Shown: piece by piece, positions 41,946 to 50,257 of the stretch
Position numbering within the stretch: the first letter of the stretch is position 1
Layout: every line of letters begins with the position of its first letter
NCBI RefSeq assembly: GCF_002159845.1
Contig: NZ_NFJK01000006.1
Coordinates: forward strand, 99,501 to 163,500
DNA from: Anaeromassilibacillus sp. An250
GTDB taxonomy: Bacteria > Bacillota > Clostridia > Oscillospirales > Acutalibacteraceae
Direction: 5' to 3'
DNA length: 64,000 bases
The notes under the pieces: generated by a model
The model's input: the letters and a program-made list of their open reading frames with translations, nothing else
Database searches by the model: none
What the model was told of the DNA's origin: nothing
Program-made: the position numbers and the translations under genes

Positions 41946-44102
41946 ATGGTAACAATCATTACTGGCACAACAAAAAAGCCAATAGCTAGTGAGTCATTGA
42001 AATCCTTTTTTCAAGTTCATACAGAACTTGAAGGCTATCTTTATATAGGATATCCGATTATCGGCACAGTAGATGGAGCTTATCCAATTGATGGGTTATG
42101 GATTTCTCCTAATAAAGGTCTCGTAGTCTTCAATTTAATCGAAGGCAAAGATGTTGAAAATTACCAAGATGAGCAGGATGACTGTGCTAATAAAATCGAA
42201 GCCAAACTTAAAGGCTATAGGCAATTAATGCAAAAAAGAACATTGTGTGTTGTTCCCAATGTTGTTACCTATGCTCCTGCCTTGAGGAAAAACGACACAG
42301 AAGATGAATTCTATCCGCTATGTATAAACGATAAAGAGCTTGAAGAATATATTGACACCCTAACATGGGAAAATGATAGCTATTACGAAAAATTGGTTTC
42401 TGTTCTGCAAGCAATCTCTAGTATACGAAAAGGAAAAAAACGCAGAGAAACTACAAATCCAGAGTCCAGAGGTGCAAAGTTAAGAAATTTAGAAGACTCG
42501 ATAGCAAATCTGGACAATCAGCAAAGTCGAGCCGTTATTGAAACTGTAGATGGCGTACAACGAATTCGTGGTTTAGCCGGATCTGGAAAGACAATTGTAT
42601 TGGCTCTAAAAGCAGCATATCTACATGCTCAACATCCAGATTGGAAAATTGCCGTTACATTTAATACTCGTTCTTTAAAGGGACAGTTGCGGCAGTTAAT
42701 AAACACATTTTATATTGAGCAAACAAGTGAGGAACCTGATTGGGAAAATATTAATATAATACATGCTTGGGGCGCACCTGGTGGCGGTGAAAGAAATGGT
42801 ATGTATTATATGTTTTGTGGGATAAACAATGTTGAATACTATGATTTTATGGCCGCAAGAAACAAGTTTGGCTCAAGCGATCCTTTTGGAGAGGCTTGTA
42901 ATAAGGCGTTATCTGATGCACAAAAGTTTTTGCCACAATACGATGCTATTCTTGTAGATGAAGCTCAGGATTTTTCACCTTCTTTTTTAAGGCTTTGTTA
43001 CGAGATGCTTCAGCCACCTAAGCGATTAGTGTATGCTTATGATGAACTTCAAAATCTCCGGTCTCAATCGTTGCCGTCGCCTGAAGAAATTTTTGGTTTG
43101 GCCGAAGACGGAACGCCCAAAGTAAGATTCAAACCATTTGAAGAAGGACAGCCTCAGCAAGATATCATTTTAGAGAAATGTTATAGAAATTCTCGACCGG
43201 CGTTGGTCACAGCACATGCTTTAGGATTTGGTATATATCGTAACCCACCTGCGCCAAAAGAATCCGGGATAGTACAAATGTTTGATCAAAGCAGTTTGTG
43301 GCATGATATAGGATATGAGGTAGCTGACGGAGCTCTTGAGGATGGAGAAAGAGTCGTTTTAAGGAGAACGAAACAAAGTAGCCCAGCTTTTTTGGAAAAT
43401 CATTCTGACATTGATGATTTGATTGTGTTCAAAAGTTTTAAAACACAAGAAGAACAAGATGCTTGGGTTGCTATGGAGATTAAGAAAAACATCAACGAAG
43501 ACGAGTTGCGGCCCGATGATATTATTGTAATAAATCCAGATCCGTTAACGACTAAACGAGTGGTTGCACCTATTCGCTCACTTTTGTTTCAGCAAGGAAT
43601 ACAATCACATACTGCTGGAGTAGATACTGCCCCCGATGTTTTCTTTTCTGAAAATAATGATTCAGTAGCATTTACAGGCATATATAGAGCCAAAGGCAAT
43701 GAGGCTGCTATGGTTTATATTGTAAATGCGCAATCGTGCTTTGATTCATATTTCGATTTAGCAAAACTGCGTAATCAGCTTTTTACAGCTATTACTCGAA
43801 GCAAAGCATGGGTCAGAGTATTAGGTGTTGGACCTCAGATGGATGGACTTATTGCTGAGTATCAACAAGTAAAACAGCATAATTTCACCTTGGACTTTAT
43901 TTATCCGACTAAACCACAGCGGGATCATATGAATATTGTTAACCGCGATATGAGTGATGCCGAAAAAGTTAAAATTAAAAAGAGCAAAGGGAATATTGCC
44001 AGTCTAATTGAAGAACTGGAAAGTGGTAGTGTTTTTCTTGAGGATTTGGGCGAAGATAAAGTTGAGCGTCTTCTTGCCCTCCTTAAAGGCAAGGAGGAAT
44101 AG
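41946..44102 (+). CDS. Nuclease-helicase fusion (NERD-like domain plus UvrD-type helicase)
   Basis: This 718-residue protein has an N-terminal domain of about 160 residues in which D49 and the E66/K68 pair (PIDG, IEGK) fit a PD-(D/E)xK or NERD-like nuclease core. A superfamily 1 helicase follows, with Walker A GLAGSGKT (about residues 209-216), Walker B LVDEAQDF, and late motifs IYRAKGNEAAMVYIV and LFTAITRSKAWVRV. It probably unwinds and cuts DNA. AGGAGG precedes the ATG. It sits in the operon behind the methyltransferase, which is not usual for a simple type II system. Confidence 0.85.
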   Translation: MVTIITGTTKKPIASESLKSFFQVHTELEGYLYIGYPIIGTVDGAYPIDGLWISPNKGLVVFNLIEGKDVENYQDEQDDCANKIEAKLKGYRQLMQKRTLCVVPNVVTYAPALRKNDTEDEFYPLCINDKELEEYIDTLTWENDSYYEKLVSVLQAISSIRKGKKRRETTNPESRGAKLRNLEDSIANLDNQQSRAVIETVDGVQRIRGLAGSGKTIVLALKAAYLHAQHPDWKIAVTFNTRSLKGQLRQLINTFYIEQTSEEPDWENINIIHAWGAPGGGERNGMYYMFCGINNVEYYDFMAARNKFGSSDPFGEACNKALSDAQKFLPQYDAILVDEAQDFSPSFLRLCYEMLQPPKRLVYAYDELQNLRSQSLPSPEEIFGLAEDGTPKVRFKPFEEGQPQQDIILEKCYRNSRPALVTAHALGFGIYRNPPAPKESGIVQMFDQSSLWHDIGYEVADGALEDGERVVLRRTKQSSPAFLENHSDIDDLIVFKSFKTQEEQDAWVAMEIKKNINEDELRPDDIIVINPDPLTTKRVVAPIRSLLFQQGIQSHTAGVDTAPDVFFSENNDSVAFTGIYRAKGNEAAMVYIVNAQSCFDSYFDLAKLRNQLFTAITRSKAWVRVLGVGPQMDGLIAEYQQVKQHNFTLDFIYPTKPQRDHMNIVNRDMSDAEKVKIKKSKGNIASLIEELESGSVFLEDLGEDKVERLLALLKGKEE

Positions 44103-44105
44103 TGG

Positions 44106-44768
44106 GTGCTAAACGCAAAGGATGTTCTCAAGCAAATTCAGCAGCTAACTATTGACATGATTGAGTCTGGACTTTGTGATGCACAAAATTTTCCTTCCTC
44201 AACGCAGAGTACAGGCGGAATTACTGAAATTGGAATTAGCTCAGCCGAAAATTCTATATTTTTAAAAAATATTTCGTATGCTGAAATGTACGCAGAGCTT
44301 TTAAGTAGGAAACACTACAATCTGAAAATGATAGATGGTGCATTAATTACATTGCTATACCGCTTTCAAAATGAAAATTTGATTGCACACCGTTTATCAT
44401 TTTTCCCTGCCCCCAATCTGGAAGTGTTTCAGAATGAACCTGAGCTTTATATGCAAGATGAGCTATATCTTGAATTTCTGGACAAAAGAATAGTTACAGT
44501 GCCATTAAGGTTTGATTTTGACTCTGGTGATGCATTTGTACCGGTAGAGCATCCCATGTCACATTTGACTCTTGGTCAATACGAAAACTGCCGGATACCC
44601 GTTTCATCAGCTATATCCCCATATCAATTTATTTCGTTTGTCATGAAAAATTTTTATCGCACGGCACAAACTGTAAGTTCTTGCGAACTAACATCGTTTC
44701 CAGATAAATTTCCATTGACGATTCTTCCTGAAGAGAAAACTCTTGTTCATGTTTGCACGCCCGTGTGA
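44106..44768 (+). CDS. DUF2290-like protein
   Basis: This 220-residue protein starts at a GTG with AAGGAGG eight bases upstream, three bases after the helicase stop. It shows the pattern I associate with DUF2290: a QNFPS start, KNISYAEMYAELLSRKHYNLKMIDGA in two stretches, and near the end SHLTLGQYENCRIPVSSAIS followed by a FYRTAQ helix. No activity is known. Its tight coupling to the nuclease-helicase suggests a shared defence role (inference). A strong bidirectional terminator follows. Confidence 0.72.
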   Translation: MLNAKDVLKQIQQLTIDMIESGLCDAQNFPSSTQSTGGITEIGISSAENSIFLKNISYAEMYAELLSRKHYNLKMIDGALITLLYRFQNENLIAHRLSFFPAPNLEVFQNEPELYMQDELYLEFLDKRIVTVPLRFDFDSGDAFVPVEHPMSHLTLGQYENCRIPVSSAISPYQFISFVMKNFYRTAQTVSSCELTSFPDKFPLTILPEEKTLVHVCTPV

Positions 44769-44809
44769 TTGGAAAACTAATAAGCATATTCGATATGCTG
44801 CCATCTTTT

Positions 44810-44853
44810 ACAACAAAACCGACTGCTATCTTTATGGCAGTCGGTTTTGTTGT
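44810..44853. terminator. Strong bidirectional terminator
   Basis: ACAACAAAACCGACTGC (44810-44826) and GCAGTCGGTTTTGTTGT (44837-44853) are perfect 17-base arms between the convergent defence operon and XRE gene. Confidence 0.92.
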
Positions 44854-44863
44854 AAAAACGAAG

Positions 44864-45712
44864 TTATCTTCTCTTTTTGCTTTTTATTCGATGGGGTGAT
44901 TGTAGTCGGGCTTTTCCCCTCATATTGTTGGGGTTTTTCAGCAGTTTGGACAGGCTCAATATCCGCATAAACGCTGAGAAATCCTCGGAAGCAATCTTGT
45001 CAAATGGAATTTGCATCTGGTCGCAAAACTCGTGGATCACCCGTTCCTCATTGCTGCCCAACTGCATGGCACGGTCAAATTTTTCCTTGACCTCTGTGAA
45101 AGATGGCTGCGGATCGGCGGTAGTGCGGTCGGTAACATGGGCCTGACGAATATCCTGGACGATGCTGTCCAGATCATCATGAATCGTGTGGCTGAAAAAG
45201 TCGCTCTCCTGCACCTGTCCCAGCTCCAGCGTGCGGACATAAAGGTCGTTATCCCCTGGTGCATGGCTGCGGATCACTTCCTGCCGGGTGGCCTCCAGCA
45301 CCAGATTCATCTGGGCGATCCGCATATCAGCAATCCGGTCAACGAAAATCTCAATATCCGTCATCAGCCGCTGGAAGTTCTCATGTGTGGCAATCTCACA
45401 CAGCAGCCGGTTGTTGATTTTCCCGCTGCTCAATAATGTAACCATATCATCACTCAAATGCAGGGCCTGAAGCTCTGTGTTTGGGTGATTTTTATTTTCT
45501 GACAATCCCATCAGGTAATCGGTGGACACCCCATAAAATTCCGCCAGCGTAGCGATGGCAAAGGGGCTGATGTCCTTATAATCGTCGCTTTCATATTTGC
45601 TGAGCGCAGATTTGGAAAGCCCGGTCTGCTCGGCCAGTTGCTCCAGCGTCAGGTGCTTGTCCACCACCCGCAAGTCTTTTAATCGTTCCGGGATAGACAG
45701 TTTTGTGTGCAT
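44864..45712 (-). CDS. XRE-family transcriptional regulator of the mobilizable element
   Basis: This 282-residue protein has an N-terminal helix-turn-helix (LTLEQLAEQTGLSKSALSKYE, in two pieces, at about residues 21-41) and a long helical C-terminal part of unknown role. Genes of this kind sit at the head of the mobilization region in many clostridial elements and face away from it, as here. It probably controls excision or mobilization genes. The ATG follows a GGGGGAG site. Confidence 0.8.
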   Translation of the reverse strand: MHTKLSIPERLKDLRVVDKHLTLEQLAEQTGLSKSALSKYESDDYKDISPFAIATLAEFYGVSTDYLMGLSENKNHPNTELQALHLSDDMVTLLSSGKINNRLLCEIATHENFQRLMTDIEIFVDRIADMRIAQMNLVLEATRQEVIRSHAPGDNDLYVRTLELGQVQESDFFSHTIHDDLDSIVQDIRQAHVTDRTTADPQPSFTEVKEKFDRAMQLGSNEERVIHEFCDQMQIPFDKIASEDFSAFMRILSLSKLLKNPNNMRGKARLQSPHRIKSKKRR

Positions 45713-45755
45713 CTAAACTCCCCCTCTCATCAGGAAAATCCTGCCGTTTTTAACT

Positions 45756-45783
45756 ATTATACCATGATTCCATAAGCGTGGAA
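45756..45783 (-). promoter_or_regulatory. Promoter and possible operator of the XRE gene
   Basis: On the minus strand TATAAT (45761-45756) has a weak -35 box, TTCCAC, 16 bases upstream. That box is one arm of the inverted repeat TTCCA-CGCTTA-TGGAA (45768-45783). The rest of 45784-46043 is non-coding. Confidence 0.4.
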
Positions 45784-46043
45784 ATATGCTGATTTTAAGC
45801 CGTTTTCCATCATTTTGGACATACGGGAGGGGGCCTGTTTTTTCGGTAAAATGAGTTTTGTCAGGAGACACAGAACCTTGAAAATTGAATGACCGGCTGC
45901 AAGGGGTATGACCTTTGGGGAAGTGACGCCATGACAGGAGCGCACCAAGGAGGACAATACGCCGGGGAAAATCCGGGCAGGAGCGATTGCAGGCAAACCG
46001 GCAACTAACACATGGAAAATAAACTTTTAGGAGGTTGATTTTT

Positions 46044-46337
46044 ATGAAGTTAAGTATCCGAGAAAAGAAAGTGCTGTACGACTTTGCCTGTCCCAACCAC
46101 CACAACACGGTGACAAGGCTCAAATGGCTGACTGCCCTGACCGTTGACCCGCAGGCCAAACACCGGATACTGGAGCTGGCCCGGAAGCTGGAAACGGAGA
46201 TGGAAGAAAGTTGGTACACCGGCTTTTACCACCAGCTCCGTGCTGAGATGGACGAGTATTACTGTGCCAAGCGCCGCCTGCGTTTGGTAAAGGAAAATAC
46301 CGACTATGAGGAGGATCTGTATGACGAAGCTGTCTAA
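46044..46337 (+). CDS. Conserved small protein of mobilizable elements
   Basis: This 97-residue protein (start LSIREKKVLYDFAC, followed by LKWLTALTVDPQAKHRILEL) is a helical, charged protein of a type common just upstream of Mob genes in such elements. Function is unknown. The ATG at 46044 follows GGAGGTTG by about nine bases. It overlaps the next gene by 17 bases, which implies coupled translation. Confidence 0.65.
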   Translation: MKLSIREKKVLYDFACPNHHNTVTRLKWLTALTVDPQAKHRILELARKLETEMEESWYTGFYHQLRAEMDEYYCAKRRLRLVKENTDYEEDLYDEAV

Positions 46338-46626
46338 GTATGAGAAAGAAACTATCATCAACTGGAACGAGGCGGAGGACACCGCCAGCATCTACACCTT
46401 CAACGCCGATCTGAAGCGCAGGCTGGCCGAGTTCAGCCGGAAGTATCCCAAGCTGTGCCGGTTGGAGCGCAGCACTACTGAGGGCAGCGTGACCTATGTG
46501 ATGGACAAGTCCCGGCTGTCTATCCGTCTAGTGCCACCGTACAGCGAGGAGCGGCTGGCTGCTGCCAGAGAGTACGCCAAACAGCACGGATTTCAGGTTT
46601 TGCGGACGGACAAGGAGAGCGCCTGA
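46321..46626 (+). CDS. Conserved small protein of mobilizable elements
   Basis: This is a 101-residue protein with an N-terminal LSKYEKETIINWNEAEDTAS helix and a beta-rich C-terminal half (YVMDKSRLSIRLVPPYSEER). The start at 46321 has GAGGAGG eight bases upstream, inside the previous gene. Proteins of this pattern usually travel with the previous gene in clostridial mobilizable elements. Function is unknown. Confidence 0.65.
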   Translation: MTKLSKYEKETIINWNEAEDTASIYTFNADLKRRLAEFSRKYPKLCRLERSTTEGSVTYVMDKSRLSIRLVPPYSEERLAAAREYAKQHGFQVLRTDKESA

Positions 46627-47054
46627 AATCAGGTCAATTCACGAGAAAATGACGGGTCTGCACCCGGTATTCTTGCGGTGAATTGGTATCGTAATATCCC
46701 CGGGGTATCCCCCCTGCTGGGAAATGCGACAAAAGGAGCATTCAGAGCCGGAGGAGCTGACAGAAACCGTACAAGTGGTGGAAGTCAGCTTCTCCGGGCA
46801 GGAGTACAGAGGGCGGCAAGCCCTTTGTGCTGGGTACAGGGGTGCAGCGCCCTGTTGGGGTCAAGGGGCAAGGCCCATTGGCGGGTTGAGGGCAGCCGCC
46901 CCATCGGGTCAAGGGTGAAACGCCTTGCCCAGGGAGAGTTGATGCTTTGCGTCAATTCGTACTGGGTATTACCTGACGCAGAAATCCGCAGGTTTGGCGG
47001 CTTCGCCGCTGCTCCCCCTTTGGGGAAAATCAACAGAGATTGGAGGGATGAAGA
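46627..47054 (+). other. GC-rich hairpin region before the relaxase, possible oriT
   Basis: The region has a short coding-like start at 46724 (about 28 codons, EELTETVQVVEVSFSGQEY) that runs into low-complexity sequence. Repeated GGGGTCAAGG-type blocks and hairpins such as GGGGC...GCCCC lie at about 46840-46940. Its place directly before the relaxase gene suits an origin of transfer, but no nick site can be fixed. Confidence 0.35.
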
Positions 47055-48284
47055 TTGAAACTAACACGGCACAACGGACGCTCCGGTAAGCATGGCACCT
47101 ATAATCCCCGGCACAATGACCGCCGGTTTGATGTGGAAAACAGTGAACACATTGATGCCCAGCGAGCCAAGAAAAATGTGTACTGGGACTGCTACCGTGG
47201 ATTCACTACCCCGGAATTTCGGGAAAATCCGGAACAGCCGGATTTCAGCTTTGAAGAAATTGAGCGGATGTATTACTACGAGCATTATTCCGACCATGTG
47301 GATGCCCAGAATGCCCGGAACGAGAAAACCCGGCACACCGAGCGCAACCGTACGGTGGAAGACCTTTTGAAAAATAACAAGACCTGTCCAGAGGAAAGTA
47401 TCTACCAGATCGGCACCATGGAAGAATCCGTTCCACCGGGTACTCTGGCACTCATTGTCAGCGAATTTTACGAGGAGTTTGAGCGGCGCTTTGGTTCTCA
47501 TATCCACATTCTGGACTGGGCGCTGCATCTGGATGAGGGTACGCCCCACATCCATGAACGCCATGTGTTTGACTGTAAAAACCGGTATGGGGAGCTGTGT
47601 CCCCAGCAGGAAAAGGCGCTGGAGGAACTGGGGTTTGAATTGCCTGATCCGAATAAGCCCAAGGGTAAACACAACAACCGCAAGCAGACCTTTGATGCAG
47701 TTTGTCGGACGATGCTCTTTGACATCAGCCGCAAACATGGGGTACATCTGGAGCAGGAACCGTCCTATGGCGGTCGGGCGTATCTGGAGAAACAGGACTA
47801 TATCCTGATGAAGCAAAAGGAGCAGCTGGCCGCTCAGGAACAAAAGCTGGAGGAGCTGTCCCTGAAAATTGAGGATGTAGAAACACTGGTGGAGGAAGTT
47901 TCGGATATTGCCTATGACAAGGCGGTGGAGGTTGTCACCGATACTGTCCGGCAGGAAACCCACAAGGAGGATCTTCGGTTGGTGGAGGAAACGAAAAACT
48001 GGGTTCTCTCGCCGGAACGGAAAGCTCCGCAAAAAGAGCGTGAGTATGCCGCCGCCCGGTTAGATGGGGTCATCTCAAAAATCAAAAGCGCCATGCAGTC
48101 AGCCCTGACAAAAATCCAGAAGAAGTTGATGCAGCCGGAGGTCAAGCAGGCTGGTAAACAGCAGATTCAGGAAAAGGCAAAAGAATCCATTTTGAATTTT
48201 CTCCACAGGGCCAAACAGGATAGCGCCCAGCAGGAGGAAAACCGGAAAAAGCAACAGCAGCGAAAACAGGATATGGAGCGGTAA
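47055..48284 (+). CDS. mob: MobV/Pre-like mobilization relaxase
   Basis: This 409-residue protein has an N-terminal relaxase domain with the metal-binding motif WALHLDEGTPHIHERH at about residues 156-171, as in Pre/Mob (MobV) enzymes, and a long Gln/Glu-rich coiled-coil C-terminal half. It would nick the element at its oriT for transfer by a helper. Start is a TTG at 47055 with GGAGGG eight bases upstream. It precedes the VapE gene. Confidence 0.75.
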   Translation: MKLTRHNGRSGKHGTYNPRHNDRRFDVENSEHIDAQRAKKNVYWDCYRGFTTPEFRENPEQPDFSFEEIERMYYYEHYSDHVDAQNARNEKTRHTERNRTVEDLLKNNKTCPEESIYQIGTMEESVPPGTLALIVSEFYEEFERRFGSHIHILDWALHLDEGTPHIHERHVFDCKNRYGELCPQQEKALEELGFELPDPNKPKGKHNNRKQTFDAVCRTMLFDISRKHGVHLEQEPSYGGRAYLEKQDYILMKQKEQLAAQEQKLEELSLKIEDVETLVEEVSDIAYDKAVEVVTDTVRQETHKEDLRLVEETKNWVLSPERKAPQKEREYAAARLDGVISKIKSAMQSALTKIQKKLMQPEVKQAGKQQIQEKAKESILNFLHRAKQDSAQQEENRKKQQQRKQDMER

Positions 48285-48339
48285 GGCATCTGATTTTGCA
48301 TACAAATCAGGTGCCCTTCCCTTGAGGAGGTGAGAAACA

Positions 48340-49725
48340 TTGAACAGCGAATCGCAGAGTTTAGTGCCTGCAACCCAGCAGGCCGAAAGCGTGGAATTGA
48401 CCATTGATGAAGTGCGGGAAAGCCTTTCTACAACAGAAAAAGGAGAACCGGCCAACACCATTGGAAATTGCCGCACGGTGTTTGTCCGTGACCCGCTTTT
48501 ACGCGGCGCAATCCGGCTAAATCTGCTGACCGACCGTGTGGACATTGTGCGGGATTTGGGCTGGCGCAGAAGCACCAGCGCCTTGACCGATACCGATGTC
48601 AAATATCTGCTCCTTTACTTTGAGCAGAACTACGGTTTGACCAGTGAAAAGAAGCTGATGGCGGCGCTCTCCATCGTGGCAAACGAAAACTGCTATCACC
48701 CTATTCAGGATGTGCTGAACAGTCTGACTTGGGACGGTATACCCCGGATATGCTCCTGCCTGCACCATTTTCTTGGGGCGGACGAGAGCGACTATGTGGA
48801 AGAAATGCTCAAGCACTTCCTGTTGGGAGCCATCCGCCGGGTGTTCCATCCAGGTTCCAAGTATGAGGAGCTGCTCTGTCTGGTGGGTGGCCAGGGAGCC
48901 GGAAAGTCTACCTTCTTTCGCTTCCTGGCTATACAGGATGAGTGGTTCTCTGATGACCTAAAAAAGCTGGATGATGACAAGGTGTTTGCCAAGCTGCAAG
49001 GCCACTGGATCATCGAGATGTCGGAGATGCTGGCCACCAGTAACGCCAAGAGCATCGAGGAAATTCGCTCCTTTATCAGCCGCCAAAAGGAAACCTACCG
49101 CACCCCCTAAGAAACCCAGCCCAAAGACCGTCTGCGGCAGTGTGTGTTCGGTGGTTCCTCCAACACGCTGGACTTTCTGCCCCTTGACCGGGCCGGAAAC
49201 CGCCGGTTCCTGCCAGTGATGATTTACCCGGAGAAGGCGGAGGTTCACATTCTGGAGGATGAAACTGTTTCCAGAGAATATCTGTTGCAGGTGTGGGCCG
49301 AGGCTATGACCATTTACCGCAGCGGCGAATATTCCATGAAGTTTCCAAAGGAGATTCAGAGGCAGCTGGTGGAGGTTCAGAAGGACTTCATGCCGGAGGA
49401 TACTGAGGCCGGGCAGATTCAGGGCTTCCTGGAACATTACACCGGCAATGTAGTCTGCTCTAAGCAGCTGTTCAAGGAAGCGTTGGGACACGCCTTTGAG
49501 GAGCCGAAGCGTTGGCAGTTGCACAACATCAACGAGATCATGAACACAATGGTGACGGGCTGGAAGCCTTTCTCCAATCCCAGGATGTTTGCTGGATATG
49601 GGCGGCAGCGTGGCTGGGAACGAGAGATTTCCGGCAACGAAGTGCCCGACAACGAAGACGGATTTGTGGAGCTGAGCGAGGAAGAAGTCCGTCAGCTGGA
49701 GCTGCCAAAGGAGTGGATTGCCTGA
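48340..49725 (+). pseudogene. VapE/P4-type primase-helicase gene with an in-frame stop
   Basis: The open frame of about 461 codons encodes a virulence-associated E type protein with Walker A GGQGAGKST at about residue 188. It is broken by a TAA at 49108-49110, right after SRQKETYRTP. The frame continues unbroken beyond it with ETQPKDRLRQCVFGGSSN, so one base change (a Tyr codon to TAA) would explain the loss. The 256-residue first part keeps Walker A and B but lacks the C-terminal motor half. Start is a TTG with GAGGAGG upstream. Confidence 0.85.
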
Positions 49726-49803
49726 TTTACAGGGCCTGTTGCCCGGTTGGTTGTCGGCTGGTTGCTGACTTTGTTGCTACAAAAGCGGGAGTATGAGCAC
49801 GAC

Positions 49804-49827
49804 AAAAGCCCGTAAAGCAAGGCTTTT
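49804..49827 (+). terminator. Terminator-like hairpin after the VapE gene
   Basis: AAAAGCC (49804-49810) and GGCTTTT (49821-49827) pair and a T-run follows. Nothing else is seen in 49726-49992. Confidence 0.55.
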
Positions 49828-49992
49828 TGGTGGGTATCTGTTCTCTGACAACGAAAGCAACGAGATTTCACAAGAAAATTTGAAAAGTAAGAAACGATGG
49901 CCAGACGATAGGTTGCAGGTTTTTCGGAGTCCGTTGCCGGACTTTGTTGCCGATACCCTTTGTCTGGCTTTTCTGATCTATGGAGGTAGCCT

Positions 49993-50157
49993 ATGGAGAA
50001 AAACCAAAAGCAAGAAAACAAGCAGAGCAAAAAAGTAAAGTTTATCGTGGTACGGGAGTTTTCAGGTGATAAAACCATGCAGGAAGCCTTTGAACAGCTC
50101 ATTGAACGGCAAACCTACGAACACTTTGAAGAATGGCTGGAACGCAAGGCAAGCTGA
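49993..50157 (+). CDS. tnpW: TnpW-like small protein
   Basis: This 54-residue protein has a Lys/Gln-rich start, a FIVVREFSG strand and a C-terminal helix FEQLIERQTYEHFEEWL, as in TnpW of Tn4451-like elements. GGAGGT lies five bases before the ATG. It lies just before the recombinase gene. Its 3' end is part of a 25-base tandem duplication. Confidence 0.72.
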   Translation: MEKNQKQENKQSKKVKFIVVREFSGDKTMQEAFEQLIERQTYEHFEEWLERKAS

Positions 50158-50186
50158 GGGACTGGAACGCAAGGCAAGCTGAGGGA
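50137..50186 (+). repeat. 25-bp perfect tandem duplication at the end of tnpW
   Basis: A 25-base unit beginning CTGGAACGCAAGG occurs twice without a mismatch, at 50137-50161 and 50162-50186. The first copy holds the tnpW stop codon, so the protein is unchanged. Confidence 0.9.
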
Positions 50187-50191
50187 TTTGG

Positions 50192-50220
50192 TTGAAGAAA
50201 AAACAGGGGCATGGTATAAT
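50192..50220 (+). promoter_or_regulatory. Promoter of the serine recombinase
   Basis: TTGAAG (50192-50197) and TATAAT (50215-50220) are 17 bases apart, 38 bases before the recombinase start. Confidence 0.7.
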
Positions 50221-50257
50221 ATATATATCGTGTCCCTGTTCATAGAAGGAGATTACT

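Noticed and set aside
46678..47058. Possible 126-residue protein before the MobV-type gene
   Set aside because: The sequence is low-complexity, hairpin-rich and shows no coding bias; it was kept only as a non-coding, oriT-like region.
48340..49725. Recoding of the in-frame TAA as an amino acid in the VapE gene
   Set aside because: TAA is not used by known Sec or Pyl recoding, and no recoding structure was seen; a point mutation is simpler.
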